Shown here one piece after another: positions 46,167 through 55,663 of a DNA stretch of 64,000 nt. The stretch is from Aquimarina sediminis (GTDB lineage Bacteria; Bacteroidota; Bacteroidia; Flavobacteriales; Flavobacteriaceae). The translations under genes were made by a program, and so were the position numbers. Numbering within the stretch: position 1 is the first letter of the stretch; every line of letters starts with the position of its first letter. Location of the stretch: positions 806,001 to 870,000 of the forward strand of contig NZ_POYJ01000001.1 in the NCBI RefSeq assembly GCF_002895435.1, given 5' to 3'. The notes below the pieces were generated by a model. The model did no database searches, had not been told where the DNA came from, and saw only the letters and a list, made by a program, of their open reading frames with translations.

Positions 46167-46454
46167 AAAATGTATGTAAAAAAAATGTAGAGATAGCCTA
46201 AAATATCAATGTGTAAAGTGATGTTACAATAAGTAATTGAAGACTCCTAACAAGCAATGATGTGTAAAGTTTATAGGTTCGGTTTGACAATTAGATCCCT
46301 TTTTGGGCTATTCTATAATTTGTTTCGCAAAATACTAAAATAAAATAAGTATGCTACGATCATTGCCAAATTTATTTCCGAACCTTTTATATTGACTCTA
46401 TACTTCTATAAACTAAAGGCTAACCATCACTATAATAGAACAAGTGACTATACA

Positions 46455-46739
46455 TTATAAAGATATTACTCCCTCTACCTTATCTGCAACTTCTTTGTAT
46501 TTGAGAATCACATGGTCAGGGTTTTTCATTCTTACATTAATTGATACGCTTGTATACTTTCCATTTTTGGATTGCTTTGTACTTATTACTGACCCCAAGT
46601 TGTCAAAAATAGTTTCGATTTGTGCTATCTTAGCAGTATCTGTAGGTACTATAAACTTGTATAAGTAAGCAGTAGGCCAAAGAGATGTATCTGCCAGCTG
46701 TAATTTTAATTTTTTGTAAAATTCTTCTTGATCTTTCAT
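46455..46739 (-). CDS. DUF493 (YbeD-like) protein
   Basis: The 94-residue ACT-like alpha/beta protein has WPTAYLYKFIVPTDTAKIA and KNGKYTSVSINVRMKNPDHV with VILKYKEVADKVEGVISL at the end, the DUF493/YbeD pattern. It is a small cytoplasmic protein with a proposed regulatory role. It is separated from the DUF4290 gene by a 288-base gap in which I see no gene or strong signal. Confidence 0.82.
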   Translation of the reverse strand: MKDQEEFYKKLKLQLADTSLWPTAYLYKFIVPTDTAKIAQIETIFDNLGSVISTKQSKNGKYTSVSINVRMKNPDHVILKYKEVADKVEGVISL

Positions 46740-46786
46740 AATAATCTATTCCTGCAAAATTTAGACCAAAGATAATAGGTTACTTT

Positions 46787-47449
46787 TTATTTTTTATCAG
46801 AACAAAGATCGGTGTTTTTATTAGTTGTTTTTGGAAGAAAATAGCGTTTTATTACATTTTTGTATTCTGCTATTGTATCGATATCTACACCTCTGGTGCT
46901 TGCTAATACCGTTTTTACATTATCTATATTTTTTTTGATAACATATCTAGCCCCATGATCAGCCTGTAATCCACTCAATTCATCAAAAAATATTGCAGGG
47001 ATTATTGCCGGTACACCGATAACGCCCTCTCCAAGATCTGTTGCGACAATTCTATTAGTGTTTTTGTTAAACAACTCTTTTAATGCTTCAAAATGAATAC
47101 TACCTAACAATGGTTGATCTATTAATGAAATTAAGACAGCATCATACGACAAATTGTCTTGTTGTATCCACTGTATTCCATATTGTATGGAAGTTCCCAT
47201 TCCCGATTCCCAATCTACATTTTCAAGTATTTGGATAGGAAAATGCTTAATCTTGTTATAAATAGCATTATAATTTGCCCCCAAAACTACGTGAATCGAT
47301 GTGTTTTTTAACAATAGACTTTGTTGTATAGAATGTCCTATCAAATTTGTATCACCCCAAGGTAACAATTGCTTTGGTTCGCCCATTCTACTGGAGGATC
47401 CAGCTGCCAAAATGAGATGTGCTATTTCAGGATTTGACTTTAACGACAT
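46787..47449 (-). CDS. MocA-like molybdenum cofactor nucleotidyltransferase
   Basis: The 220-residue NTP-transferase has the signature LILAAGSSSRMGEPKQLLPW, a GMGTSIQYGIQWI block and DAVLISLIDQPLLGSIHF, as in MocA and related molybdopterin cytidylyl- or guanylyltransferases. It probably adds CMP to the cofactor used by the molybdenum hydroxylase encoded upstream. Its start overlaps the xdhC-like gene by 23 bases, so the two are translationally coupled. It is the last gene of the minus-strand molybdenum cluster. Confidence 0.85.
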   Translation of the reverse strand: MSLKSNPEIAHLILAAGSSSRMGEPKQLLPWGDTNLIGHSIQQSLLLKNTSIHVVLGANYNAIYNKIKHFPIQILENVDWESGMGTSIQYGIQWIQQDNLSYDAVLISLIDQPLLGSIHFEALKELFNKNTNRIVATDLGEGVIGVPAIIPAIFFDELSGLQADHGARYVIKKNIDNVKTVLASTRGVDIDTIAEYKNVIKRYFLPKTTNKNTDLCSDKK

Positions 47450-48482
47450 CTAACTCTTTCCTTTTAGGATCATCATGAATAGCTCCTATTTTTTCTTGTA
47501 ATGGTATTGGATTTTGCCCTCTTATTACCGACAAAATTTCTGCAATAACTGAGATAGCAATTTCTTGTGGGGTTTCTGCTCCCAAGTTTAATCCTGCAGG
47601 ACCATGTATTGCATCCAAAAAAGTATCTGAAACCTCTGGGAAATATTCTATAAAGGCAGAAAGTAGCTTTTCTCGACGACGTGCAGGTCCTAAAAGACCA
47701 ATATAGGCAGGTCTAACCTCTTTTATTGCTTGAAGATATAATAGATCCTTGGCAAAATTATGTGTCATTAGAACAATTGCTGTTTGATTATCTACATTGT
47801 CTATATTCAAATTTTCTGGTATGCTATGAATTATATTTTTTGCTCCCGGAAAATCTTCTAATTGTTTAGGGCTACTGGGTGAACCTATTATAATTACTTC
47901 CCATCCCGTTGCCGTGGCTAATTTACATAGCTGTACGGCATCATGTTCTATTCCTATTATCACTAACCTAAAACACGGTTGTATTTCTCGTCTAAAGTTA
48001 TTGAGAGATTCATCTTGCACGACATTATCTGAAAAAGAAAATGTCTTTTCTTTATTAAATTGTACTATAGAGCCCATAGACGAAATATCTGTCTCCGTTT
48101 TAGAAAATACAGATACAATTGTGAAAGTTGTTCTAGATTTCAGATAATCTCTTATTGTTTCTATTATAGTTTTACTAATATCGAATGTTTCTATCAAAAT
48201 ATACAATAGCCCTTCACATCCCAATCGATATTTACCATCATAGGTCATCATTTTTGGTTTTCCCGATTGAAATACGGATTGCGCTTGGCGTAATACTTCT
48301 TTTTCTACGCAACCTCCGCTAACGGCACCTGTCATTTTTCCATTTTGAAGTATTAGCATACCAACTCCAGGTCTTCTATAAGAAGAACCTTCAACATCCA
48401 CTACGGTAGCAATAACAGCAGGGATTCCCTGCTGTTTTGCTTTAGAATAGGATTCTATTATTTCTATAAATTCGTGAGTCAT
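47427..48482 (-). CDS. XdhC/CoxI-family molybdenum cofactor sulfurylation factor
   Basis: The 351-residue protein has an N-terminal XdhC/CoxI domain (AVIATVVDVEGSSYRRPG, GAVSGGCVEKEVLRQAQ) and a C-terminal Rossmann-like XdhC domain (CFRLVIIGIEHDAVQLCKLA, AIVLMTHNFAKDLLYLQA, IHGPAGLNLGAETPQEIAIS). XdhC proteins hold the cofactor and promote its sulfuration and insertion into xanthine dehydrogenase-type enzymes. I choose ATG 48482, which lies 8 bases after the stop of the preceding gene; an upstream ATG at 48512 would overlap it. Confidence 0.9.
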   Translation of the reverse strand: MTHEFIEIIESYSKAKQQGIPAVIATVVDVEGSSYRRPGVGMLILQNGKMTGAVSGGCVEKEVLRQAQSVFQSGKPKMMTYDGKYRLGCEGLLYILIETFDISKTIIETIRDYLKSRTTFTIVSVFSKTETDISSMGSIVQFNKEKTFSFSDNVVQDESLNNFRREIQPCFRLVIIGIEHDAVQLCKLATATGWEVIIIGSPSSPKQLEDFPGAKNIIHSIPENLNIDNVDNQTAIVLMTHNFAKDLLYLQAIKEVRPAYIGLLGPARRREKLLSAFIEYFPEVSDTFLDAIHGPAGLNLGAETPQEIAISVIAEILSVIRGQNPIPLQEKIGAIHDDPKRKELDVVKVKS

Positions 48483-48489
48483 AAAAGTA

Positions 48490-50643
48490 TTATCCAAGTG
48501 GAGCTTTGGCATTCATATTTTTAATAAACGGTTGTTTATAAATACGTATCCCTTTGGCTGCTTTAATTGCATTTGCAACTGCTGCTCCCGCTGGTGGTAA
48601 TGTAGGTTCTCCTAAACCTGTAGGAGCAATATCACTTTCTACAAAATGCGTTTCTACTACTGGAGTTTCATTGATACGTATCAAACGATATGTATCAAAA
48701 TTTTTATCTTGTGGCACTCCTTCTTTAAACGAAAAGTCTCCATACATAGCATGACCAACACCATCAATTACACCTCCTTCAATTTGATTTTTGGCTCCCA
48801 ATGGGTTTACTACTATTCCACAATCCACCACACAGGTCACTTTTTTAACCACAGGAATATCATTTTCTAACACTACATCTGCTACCTCTGCTACATGAGT
48901 GTTATGGCAATAATACGCACTAAACCCTTGATAAACCCCTTCTTTTTCTTTTCCCCATCCTGATTTATCAACCGCCACTTTAATCACTTTCTCTAACCTT
49001 TCTGGAGAATATTCGATTCTATCATCTGTGGTTCCTTTTACTTTTTGAAGTAAATCCAAACGCAACTGGATACGATCAATTTCTAATATTTCTGCCAGCT
49101 CATCAAAAAAGCTTTGTTCTGCAAACGATAAAAAGTTTGTATATGGGGCTCTCCATGCTCCTGTAGTAATCTTACTGCTATATTTGGCTACATCAACCTG
49201 GTAATTTTCTACTGCTCCCGCCGGAAAAAAATTAGGGATAAGACCATACATATTTGAGTTTATTGAAGCTTCCTTAAGATGATACCCTGTTATTTTACCT
49301 TCTTTAATCGATGCTCCTATCTTATACTTTATTGCAGGTCGATATATTCCAGCAGACATATCATCTTCTCTAGAAAACACAACTTTAACCGGTTTTTTGG
49401 CTATTTTTGATACTTGTGCAGCTTCCATAGCAAAATCACCATAAAGTCGTCTTCCAAAACCACCTCCCATTCTAGTCATTTCTACAGAGACGTCTTCAGG
49501 ATCACGATCTAATTCTTTGGCTATCCAACGTGCTGTACCTGCAGGAGTCTGTATTGGTCCTACCAAGCGTACTTTTTCTTCGGTAACATCTGCAAAGAAG
49601 TTCATGGGTTCCATACAATTATGAGGTAAAAAAGGAGACTCATATGTTCTTTCTATTACCTGATCTGCTTCGGCAAAAGCTTTTTTCACATCACCATCCG
49701 ATCTTAGGGTATCAAACTCTTTACCATTAAGAAGGTCTGTAAGCAGTTTATCATGCTCTTCGGTACTTTCTAATTTCGAATCAGTACTCCAGTTTGCTTT
49801 TAAAGCATTTTTACCTTTCATTGCTGTCCAGGTATCTTTTGCTAAAACGGCAATTTTATCTCCAAACTTGACTACATCATATACTCCAGAAATTGCTTTA
49901 GTAGCTGCATCATCAAAATCAACTAATTTTTTACCAAAAGCAGGAGGTCGTAATACCGAGGCATACACCATTCCTTCTTCTTTATAATCCATTCCATATA
50001 GTGATTTTCCTTCCAGAATATTATCAATATCTACATTCGGAATATCTTTTCCTATAATTTTAAAATCTTTTGGATCCTTTAATACTACATTCTCTGGTAC
50101 TTCTAAAGCTGCTGCTGCTTTAACCACTTCTCCATACCCCAATGTTTCTCCATTAGAATTAGTAATTACTCCGTTTTCTGTTTTGCATTCTGAGGCATCT
50201 ACACCCCATTTGGCTGCGGCAGCATTAATTAGCATTTGTCTGGCTGTAGCACCAGTTTGTCGCAGAGGCTCCCAGCCAAATCTAAGAGATTGGCTTCCAC
50301 CGGCAACTTGTCTGGTAAAGTTTTTGGTATCCAAGGCTCCTTGCGCTACATGCACATTATCCCAAGACACATCTAACTCTTCTGCAATAAGCATTGGCAT
50401 TGACGTCTTAACTCCCTGCCCAATTTCTGGATTTGGTGAAAAGATAGTTACCATCCCATTATCTGCTATTTTAATAAATGCATTGAAGTCATTAAAATTT
50501 AATTTAGAAATATCAACCGGAGGTGCCACCTCGGGTTTACATGCTTGAAATAAGTTAAACCCAATTAGCATTCCGCCACCAGCTAAAGCTGATGTTTTTA
50601 AAAAAGACCTTCTACTTACTGAAGGAGAGATACTATTTTTCAT
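48490..50643 (-). CDS. Molybdopterin-binding subunit of an isoquinoline 1-oxidoreductase-type hydroxylase, Tat-exported
   Basis: The 717-residue protein has a twin-arginine signal (SRRSFLKTSALAGGG, residues 10-24) and the xanthine dehydrogenase-family large-subunit fold: SPNPEIGQGVKTSMPMLIAE, RMGGGFGRRLYGDFAMEAAQ, WRAPYTNFLSFAEQSFFDEL, CVVDCGIVVNPLGAKNQIEG and the active-site GLGEPTLPPAGAAVANAIKA carrying the catalytic Glu. The IorB-like two-subunit form lacks an FAD subunit, so electrons probably go to a cytochrome or membrane acceptor. It oxidises N-heterocycles or aldehydes in the periplasm. It is encoded 20 bases after the iron-sulfur subunit. Confidence 0.92.
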   Translation of the reverse strand: MKNSISPSVSRRSFLKTSALAGGGMLIGFNLFQACKPEVAPPVDISKLNFNDFNAFIKIADNGMVTIFSPNPEIGQGVKTSMPMLIAEELDVSWDNVHVAQGALDTKNFTRQVAGGSQSLRFGWEPLRQTGATARQMLINAAAAKWGVDASECKTENGVITNSNGETLGYGEVVKAAAALEVPENVVLKDPKDFKIIGKDIPNVDIDNILEGKSLYGMDYKEEGMVYASVLRPPAFGKKLVDFDDAATKAISGVYDVVKFGDKIAVLAKDTWTAMKGKNALKANWSTDSKLESTEEHDKLLTDLLNGKEFDTLRSDGDVKKAFAEADQVIERTYESPFLPHNCMEPMNFFADVTEEKVRLVGPIQTPAGTARWIAKELDRDPEDVSVEMTRMGGGFGRRLYGDFAMEAAQVSKIAKKPVKVVFSREDDMSAGIYRPAIKYKIGASIKEGKITGYHLKEASINSNMYGLIPNFFPAGAVENYQVDVAKYSSKITTGAWRAPYTNFLSFAEQSFFDELAEILEIDRIQLRLDLLQKVKGTTDDRIEYSPERLEKVIKVAVDKSGWGKEKEGVYQGFSAYYCHNTHVAEVADVVLENDIPVVKKVTCVVDCGIVVNPLGAKNQIEGGVIDGVGHAMYGDFSFKEGVPQDKNFDTYRLIRINETPVVETHFVESDIAPTGLGEPTLPPAGAAVANAIKAAKGIRIYKQPFIKNMNAKAPLG

Positions 50644-50663
50644 CTGTTTAAAATTTAAAAGGG

Positions 50664-51125
50664 TTAACTCATTTTACTGGCAGCAAGTTCTACAGCCTTT
50701 TCTATTCTATTATACGATGCACATCTGCATATATTACCACTCATGGCATCTCTAATTTCTGATTTATTAGGATTTGCATTTTCTTTTAGGAATGCGGCGG
50801 CAGACATCATTTGCCCAGCCTGACAATAGCCACATTGCGGTACATCAATTTCTTTCCATGCTTCCTGAACAGGATGTATAGTATCTTCAGATAATCCTTC
50901 AATGGTCGTAATCTCCATATCTTGAGCTGTAGAAACTGGAAGTAAACAACTTCTTGTAGCGGTACCATCGATATGTATAGTACAAGCTCCACATTGACCG
51001 ACACCACAACCATACTTGGTTCCTACCATATCCAAATGATCTCGCAACACCCACAAAAGAGGAGTGTCTTTATCAGCCTCAACACTGTGAGATTGACCGT
51101 TAATTTTTAAATTATAAACAGGCAT
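50664..51125 (-). CDS. (2Fe-2S) subunit of the molybdenum hydroxylase
   Basis: The 153-residue protein has two [2Fe-2S] centres: a plant-ferredoxin type at C40, C45, C48 and C60 ([18 protein letters not shown]) and a four-helix type at C98, C101, C133 and C135 ([30 protein letters not shown]). It passes electrons from the molybdenum cofactor to the acceptor. It has no export signal of its own and would be carried by the Tat signal of its partner. It is the first gene of the cluster, in the order FeS, Mo, XdhC, MocA. Confidence 0.93.
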   Translation of the reverse strand: MPVYNLKINGQSHSVEADKDTPLLWVLRDHLDMVGTKYGCGVGQCGACTIHIDGTATRSCLLPVSTAQDMEITTIEGLSEDTIHPVQEAWKEIDVPQCGYCQAGQMMSAAAFLKENANPNKSEIRDAMSGNICRCASYNRIEKAVELAASKMS

Positions 51126-51654
51126 GAGTTTAATTTTAAGATTTATTTTTAACTAATCTAAATAAAGCAAAAGAGAGTAAATTGCTAATGAAGTTACTAA
51201 AAATTCACTTCGTTGATTCAACTTTAACAGATCATTACAATTTTAGATAGTTAATCCAAATAGGATGTATCTCTTCTACTTTTTCGGCAATAGCCACTGT
51301 TAGTTTTTATATTGTGATATTCTTATATCCCCGTAAAACACAATACTCTTCCTAAAATAAGCAAATCCAATTTCTCTATTAAAATCTTTTTGCTAAGCGA
51401 CCAATATGCCACTACAAATTGAATATTTACCTCGACATACTGCTAAAACCGCACTATTTGTATTTTATCTAAGAATTAATGTTTTTGATAGAAATTAGTT
51501 GCCTTTTTGGGTCCAGACAGTTTTTGAATATTAGAAATCTACAAGGTTAAAGCATCTAATATTATACCGTTTTTGTATTTTGGAATAGAAAACTTTAAAC
51601 GACTTCTTTTTAAAATCCTTTAATAATTACGAAATTTGCAACAAAACTAATCTT
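51126..51654. other. Intergenic region between the molybdenum and AAA/RecQ units
   Basis: These 529 bases separate two divergent units. I see no ORF with coding character, no strong hairpin and no consensus -7 box at a good distance. It must hold both promoters. Confidence 0.5.
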
Positions 51655-52212
51655 TTGATAAGTAAAAGAATTCTAATCACCGGGGGACCGGGAACAGGCA
51701 AAACCTCTATAATTAATAAATTGGAAGAGGGTAATTTTTTCTGTTTTCATGAAATTATACGTAGTATGACTCAGGAAGCATTAAAGAGTAATGATTCTAC
51801 TACAATTGTTTCTAACCCTATAGTTTCTGTATCTGATCCGTATCATTTTAATTTACAAATTCTGAACGGAAGAATTGATCAATTCGAAGAAGGAGCGTCT
51901 CAAAATGATCATCTTTTGTTTTATGACAGAGGCATTCCTGATGTATTGGCATATATGAACTATTTTGATCAGCCCATAGATGATTATTTTATAAATGCTT
52001 GCAAAAAACATATTTATGATCAAGTATTTTTATTACCTCCATGGAAAGAAATTTACATCTCTGATGGTGAGCGTTATGAAAGTTATGAGCAAGCAACAGA
52101 AATACATCATTCTCTCTTAGATATTTATCGTCAATTTGGATATAATTGTTTTGAGGTTCCTTTTGGCAGCATAGAGGAACGCTATGATTTTATTATAAAA
52201 AACATAAAATAA
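51655..52212 (+). CDS. AAA-type ATPase (AAA_28-like)
   Basis: The 185-residue P-loop protein has Walker A GGPGTGKTS (residues 9-17) and a Walker B-like HLLFYDRGIPD, with EVPFGSIEERYDFI at the end. The layout matches AAA_28/thymidylate-kinase-like small NTPases that may be kinases. The start codon is TTG at 51655, because no in-frame ATG precedes the P-loop. It ends one base before the recQ gene, with which it is co-expressed. Function unknown; it is conserved next to core genes in flavobacteria. Confidence 0.78.
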   Translation: MISKRILITGGPGTGKTSIINKLEEGNFFCFHEIIRSMTQEALKSNDSTTIVSNPIVSVSDPYHFNLQILNGRIDQFEEGASQNDHLLFYDRGIPDVLAYMNYFDQPIDDYFINACKKHIYDQVFLLPPWKEIYISDGERYESYEQATEIHHSLLDIYRQFGYNCFEVPFGSIEERYDFIIKNIK

Positions 52213-52213
52213 T

Positions 52214-54115
52214 TTGATAAAACCTCCTGTAAAAATATTACAACACTACTGGAAGCATTCTAGTTTTAAGCCCATGCAAGAAGAGATCATCTCTTCTGTA
52301 CTTAAGAATGAGGATACTTTTGCTTTGTTGCCTACGGGAGGAGGCAAATCAATTTGTTTTCAGATACCCGCTTTGCTAATGGATGGTATCTGCATTGTTA
52401 TTTCTCCTTTGGTTGCCCTAATGCAAGATCAGGTAAAAAACTTACACCAAAAAGGCATTAAAGCAATCGCGTTGCCAAGTGGTATCAAATATGCTGAATT
52501 AGATACTTTGCTGGATAATTGTATTTATGGCAATTACAAGTTTTTATATCTTTCTCCAGAGCGACTTCAACAAGATATTGTACAGGAGCGATTAAAGCAA
52601 ATGAACATTAATCTTATTGCTGTAGATGAGGCGCATTGTATTTCGCAATGGGGAAATGATTTCAGACCTTCTTATAAAAAAATAGAAATCTTAAGGAAAC
52701 TGCACCCTTCTGTACCCATGATTGCTCTGACAGCATCAGCTACTTCAGAGGTTGTAAATGATATTATTGTAGAACTGGATCTATTTCAACCCAAAATTTT
52801 TAAACAATCGTTTTTCAGAGCTAATCTGGGATATATGATTGAAAATGTCGTAGATAAAAAGTATAAGCTTACTCAAATTCTGAGTGCACACTCTGGCACC
52901 TCTATTGTTTATGTGCGTAATAGAAAATCTGCTGTTGAGCTAAGTGATTTTCTAAATGCTAGTGGGTATTCTGCTACCTATTACCATGGAGGGGTTGATT
53001 CTGAAAGCAAGACAAAACGATTTAAGCAATGGCTGAAAGAAGAAGTAAGAGTTATGGTTGCTACCAATGCCTTTGGGATGGGTATAGATAAACCTAATGT
53101 TCGCACTGTTATTCACTACACAATTCCAGAAAGTATAGAAAGTTACTTTCAAGAAGCAGGTAGAGCAGGTCGCGATACTAAGACATCCTATGCTTTTCTC
53201 TTAAAGAATAAAAACGACAACCAAAGACTTCACAACCAATTCATAAAAGTATTACCCGACATTGATACAGTAAAACTAGTTTATCGAAAACTATGCAATT
53301 ACTTTAGAATATCATATGGCGAGGGAGAACAAACCGTCCATAATTTTGAATTTAATACATTTTGTAAAACTTATAATCTTAATACATTAATTACCTATAA
53401 TGTATTTCTATTTCTAGATCGTTGTGGTGTCATTAGGTTTATGAAACGATTTACTAAAAAAAGTAAACTGCATGTTTTAACAACCGGAAACCATCTTTTG
53501 GATTTTTTAGACGACAACAAAGAATATGAATTGATTACCAAAGCCATCCTAAGAACGTATGGTGGGATCTTTGATGAAGAAGTACCTATCAATATACCAA
53601 TGATTGCTTCTAAAATAAACACCCCAGATTCAAAAATAATCCAAGTACTTCGTAAATTAGAAGAAGCCGAATTATTAAAATTTGATCATAAAATTTCTGA
53701 TGCAGAAATTATCTTTTTACTCCCCAGAGAAGATGACCACACTATCAATAGAATTAAACATCATCTAATAGAACAAAACACTTCAAAAATTAAAAAAGTA
53801 GAAGCTATCTTAAAATTTACAGAAAACATTACTGAATGTAGAAGCAGGCAATTGCTGCATTATTTTGGAGAGGAAAATACGCAAGATTGTGGTATCTGTA
53901 CCTTTTGCATTACTCAAAAAAGTAACACTACACCTACTGATCTTAATAAAATACAAGAGGATATCATCTCACTTTTAAAAAGAAAAAACTTATCTTCAAG
54001 AGATTTACTAGCCGAACTTACTTATCCTGAAAAATTAGTTCTTAATGTATTACGGGAAATGAATGAACATCAAATCATAAAAATCAACTACGATAATAAC
54101 TACCAATTAGTATAA
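52214..54115 (+). CDS. recQ: RecQ-family ATP-dependent DNA helicase
   Basis: The 633-residue SF2 helicase has Walker A LLPTGGGKSICFQIPA, motif II DEAHC, motif VI (QEAGRAGRD), the RecQ zinc-binding cysteines around 545-565 (CGICTFC) and a C-terminal winged-helix part. It unwinds DNA 3' to 5' in recombination and fork repair. It is close to the compact Bacteroidota RecQ, with no clear HRDC domain. The best start is TTG 52214, one base after the AAA ATPase stop; the next in-frame ATG is 20 codons further and would lose conserved residues. Confidence 0.9.
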   Translation: MIKPPVKILQHYWKHSSFKPMQEEIISSVLKNEDTFALLPTGGGKSICFQIPALLMDGICIVISPLVALMQDQVKNLHQKGIKAIALPSGIKYAELDTLLDNCIYGNYKFLYLSPERLQQDIVQERLKQMNINLIAVDEAHCISQWGNDFRPSYKKIEILRKLHPSVPMIALTASATSEVVNDIIVELDLFQPKIFKQSFFRANLGYMIENVVDKKYKLTQILSAHSGTSIVYVRNRKSAVELSDFLNASGYSATYYHGGVDSESKTKRFKQWLKEEVRVMVATNAFGMGIDKPNVRTVIHYTIPESIESYFQEAGRAGRDTKTSYAFLLKNKNDNQRLHNQFIKVLPDIDTVKLVYRKLCNYFRISYGEGEQTVHNFEFNTFCKTYNLNTLITYNVFLFLDRCGVIRFMKRFTKKSKLHVLTTGNHLLDFLDDNKEYELITKAILRTYGGIFDEEVPINIPMIASKINTPDSKIIQVLRKLEEAELLKFDHKISDAEIIFLLPREDDHTINRIKHHLIEQNTSKIKKVEAILKFTENITECRSRQLLHYFGEENTQDCGICTFCITQKSNTTPTDLNKIQEDIISLLKRKNLSSRDLLAELTYPEKLVLNVLREMNEHQIIKINYDNNYQLV

Positions 54116-54120
54116 AAATA

Positions 54121-55068
54121 ATGAGAGATTTACGAATTCTGTTTATGGGGACTCCAGATTTTGCTGTCGAGACCTTAAAAGCCATCATAGAGCATAGGTA
54201 TAATGTAGTTGGGGTTATTACGGCTCCCGATAGACCAGCAGGTAGAGGAAGAAAACTTAGAGCTTCTGCTGTAAAAGAGTATGCTATTACTAAAAATCTA
54301 AAGGTTCTGCAACCCACTAATCTAAAAGATGACAGTTTTATTGAAGAATTATCTTTACTAAAAGCAAACCTTAATATAGTTGTAGCGTTTAGAATGCTCC
54401 CCAAAGTAGTTTGGAATATGCCAGAATACGGTACTTTCAATCTACATGCTTCACTTCTGCCAGATTATCGTGGAGCAGCACCAATTAATTGGGCAATCAT
54501 TAATGGTGAACAAAAAACAGGGATTACTACTTTTTTTATAGATGAAAAAATAGATACAGGTCATGTTATATTTCAAAAAGAGGTAACAATAGATAGTGAT
54601 GATACTGCCGGTATTTTGCATGACAAGCTTATGGTACAAGGAGGAAAACTGGTAATTGATACTATAAAGGCTATAGAAAATGATTCGGTAACCGTAAAAC
54701 CTCAACCCAAAGAGGATACATTTAAAACAGCCTACAAATTAAATCGTGAAAACACTAAAATCAATTGGGAAGAAGACATTAATACTATTCACAATCTTAT
54801 AAGAGGACTAAGTCCTTACCCTTCTGCTTGGTGTCAATTATACAATAAAGGTATATCAGAAAATATAAAAATATATGATGCCAAATCTATTATAGAAGCT
54901 CACAACCATGAGACTGGTAAAGTTATTATTGAGGATTCTATCATAAAAGTTGCTGTAAAAAGTGGATATATACTTCTCAATAAACTACAACTTCCCGGAA
55001 AAAAAGCGATGGAGTCTAAAGCACTATTAAATGGCTATGTTTTTTATAGAGATGCAAAAATGAGTTAA
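54121..55068 (+). CDS. fmt: Methionyl-tRNA formyltransferase
   Basis: The 315-residue enzyme formylates initiator Met-tRNA using 10-formyl-THF. It has RILFMGTPDFAVETLKAI, APDRPAGRGRKL, the catalytic NLHASLLPDYRGAAPINWAI (Asn, His) with TGITTFFIDEKIDTG, and the C-terminal RGLSPYPSAWCQL OB-fold block. It starts five bases after recQ and so belongs to the same unit. This is a core gene with normal length and motifs. Confidence 0.96.
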   Translation: MRDLRILFMGTPDFAVETLKAIIEHRYNVVGVITAPDRPAGRGRKLRASAVKEYAITKNLKVLQPTNLKDDSFIEELSLLKANLNIVVAFRMLPKVVWNMPEYGTFNLHASLLPDYRGAAPINWAIINGEQKTGITTFFIDEKIDTGHVIFQKEVTIDSDDTAGILHDKLMVQGGKLVIDTIKAIENDSVTVKPQPKEDTFKTAYKLNRENTKINWEEDINTIHNLIRGLSPYPSAWCQLYNKGISENIKIYDAKSIIEAHNHETGKVIIEDSIIKVAVKSGYILLNKLQLPGKKAMESKALLNGYVFYRDAKMS

Positions 55069-55169
55069 GTCTAGGGTGCGACTAGGGTATGAAAATCGAT
55101 ATAAACAACTATGGTTATTAACAATCACCTTGAGTTATCAACAAATCCCTGTATTTACTGGGCTAATCC

Positions 55170-55199
55170 TTGCATGAATCATAAATCCGTATAAATTTG
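55170..55199 (+). promoter_or_regulatory. Consensus Bacteroidota promoter of the HU gene
   Basis: TTG (55170-55172), a 19-base spacer and TAAATTTG (55192-55199) match the TTG-N19-TAnnTTTG promoter used by the Bacteroidota primary sigma factor. The start codon lies 57 bases downstream. Confidence 0.82.
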
Positions 55200-55255
55200 T
55201 AAAGCGTTTAACATAAAAGATTGGTTTAACCAACAATTAATTTAAAAACAGAATT

Positions 55256-55528
55256 ATGAACAAAACAGAATTAATCGATGCAATGGCAGCTGACGCTGGA
55301 ATTACTAAAGCAGCGGCTAAAAAAGCCTTAGAATCTTTCTTAGGAAACGTTGAAGGTACTCTTAAAAAAGGAGGACGTGTTTCTTTAGTTGGATTCGGAT
55401 CTTGGTCAGTTTCTCAAAGAGCTGCAAGAGAAGGTAGAAACCCTCAAACTGGTAAGACTATTAAAATCGCTGCTAAAAACGTTGTTAAGTTTAAGGCTGG
55501 TGCTGATTTATCAAGTTCAGTAAACTAA
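55256..55528 (+). CDS. HU family DNA-binding protein
   Basis: The 90-residue histone-like protein has MNKTELIDAMAADAGITKAA, the GRVSLVGFGSWSVSQRAARE core and the beta-arm with RNPQTGKTIKIAAKN, whose Pro intercalates into DNA. It dimerises and bends chromosomal DNA. The codon choice is the highly-expressed type (regular use of GCT, GGA, AAA), in keeping with its consensus promoter. It is a single-gene unit with a terminator. Confidence 0.96.
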   Translation: MNKTELIDAMAADAGITKAAAKKALESFLGNVEGTLKKGGRVSLVGFGSWSVSQRAAREGRNPQTGKTIKIAAKNVVKFKAGADLSSSVN

Positions 55529-55554
55529 TCAGTTCGTTTCCGATATTATTTAAG

Positions 55555-55582
55555 AGCCTCCAAATACCGGAGGCTTTTTTTT
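55555..55582 (+). terminator. Intrinsic terminator of the HU gene
   Basis: AGCCTCC (55555-55561) pairs with GGAGGCT (55569-55575), followed by a run of T, 27 bases past the stop. Confidence 0.88.
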
Positions 55583-55663
55583 ATGCTTTTTCTACAAAAA
55601 ACAATGAACTACTTTGATTTTTAGAAATATTTATTTAGATTTAAGATAACCAAAATAGTTAAT

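Noticed and set aside
50183..50548. 121-codon plus-strand frame inside the molybdenum hydroxylase gene
   Set aside because: It is antisense to the Tat-signal region of a well-conserved gene, with composition expected of a shadow frame.
51126..51654. Small gene in the 530-base gap before the AAA ATPase
   Set aside because: No frame with coding character or start signal was found on either strand.
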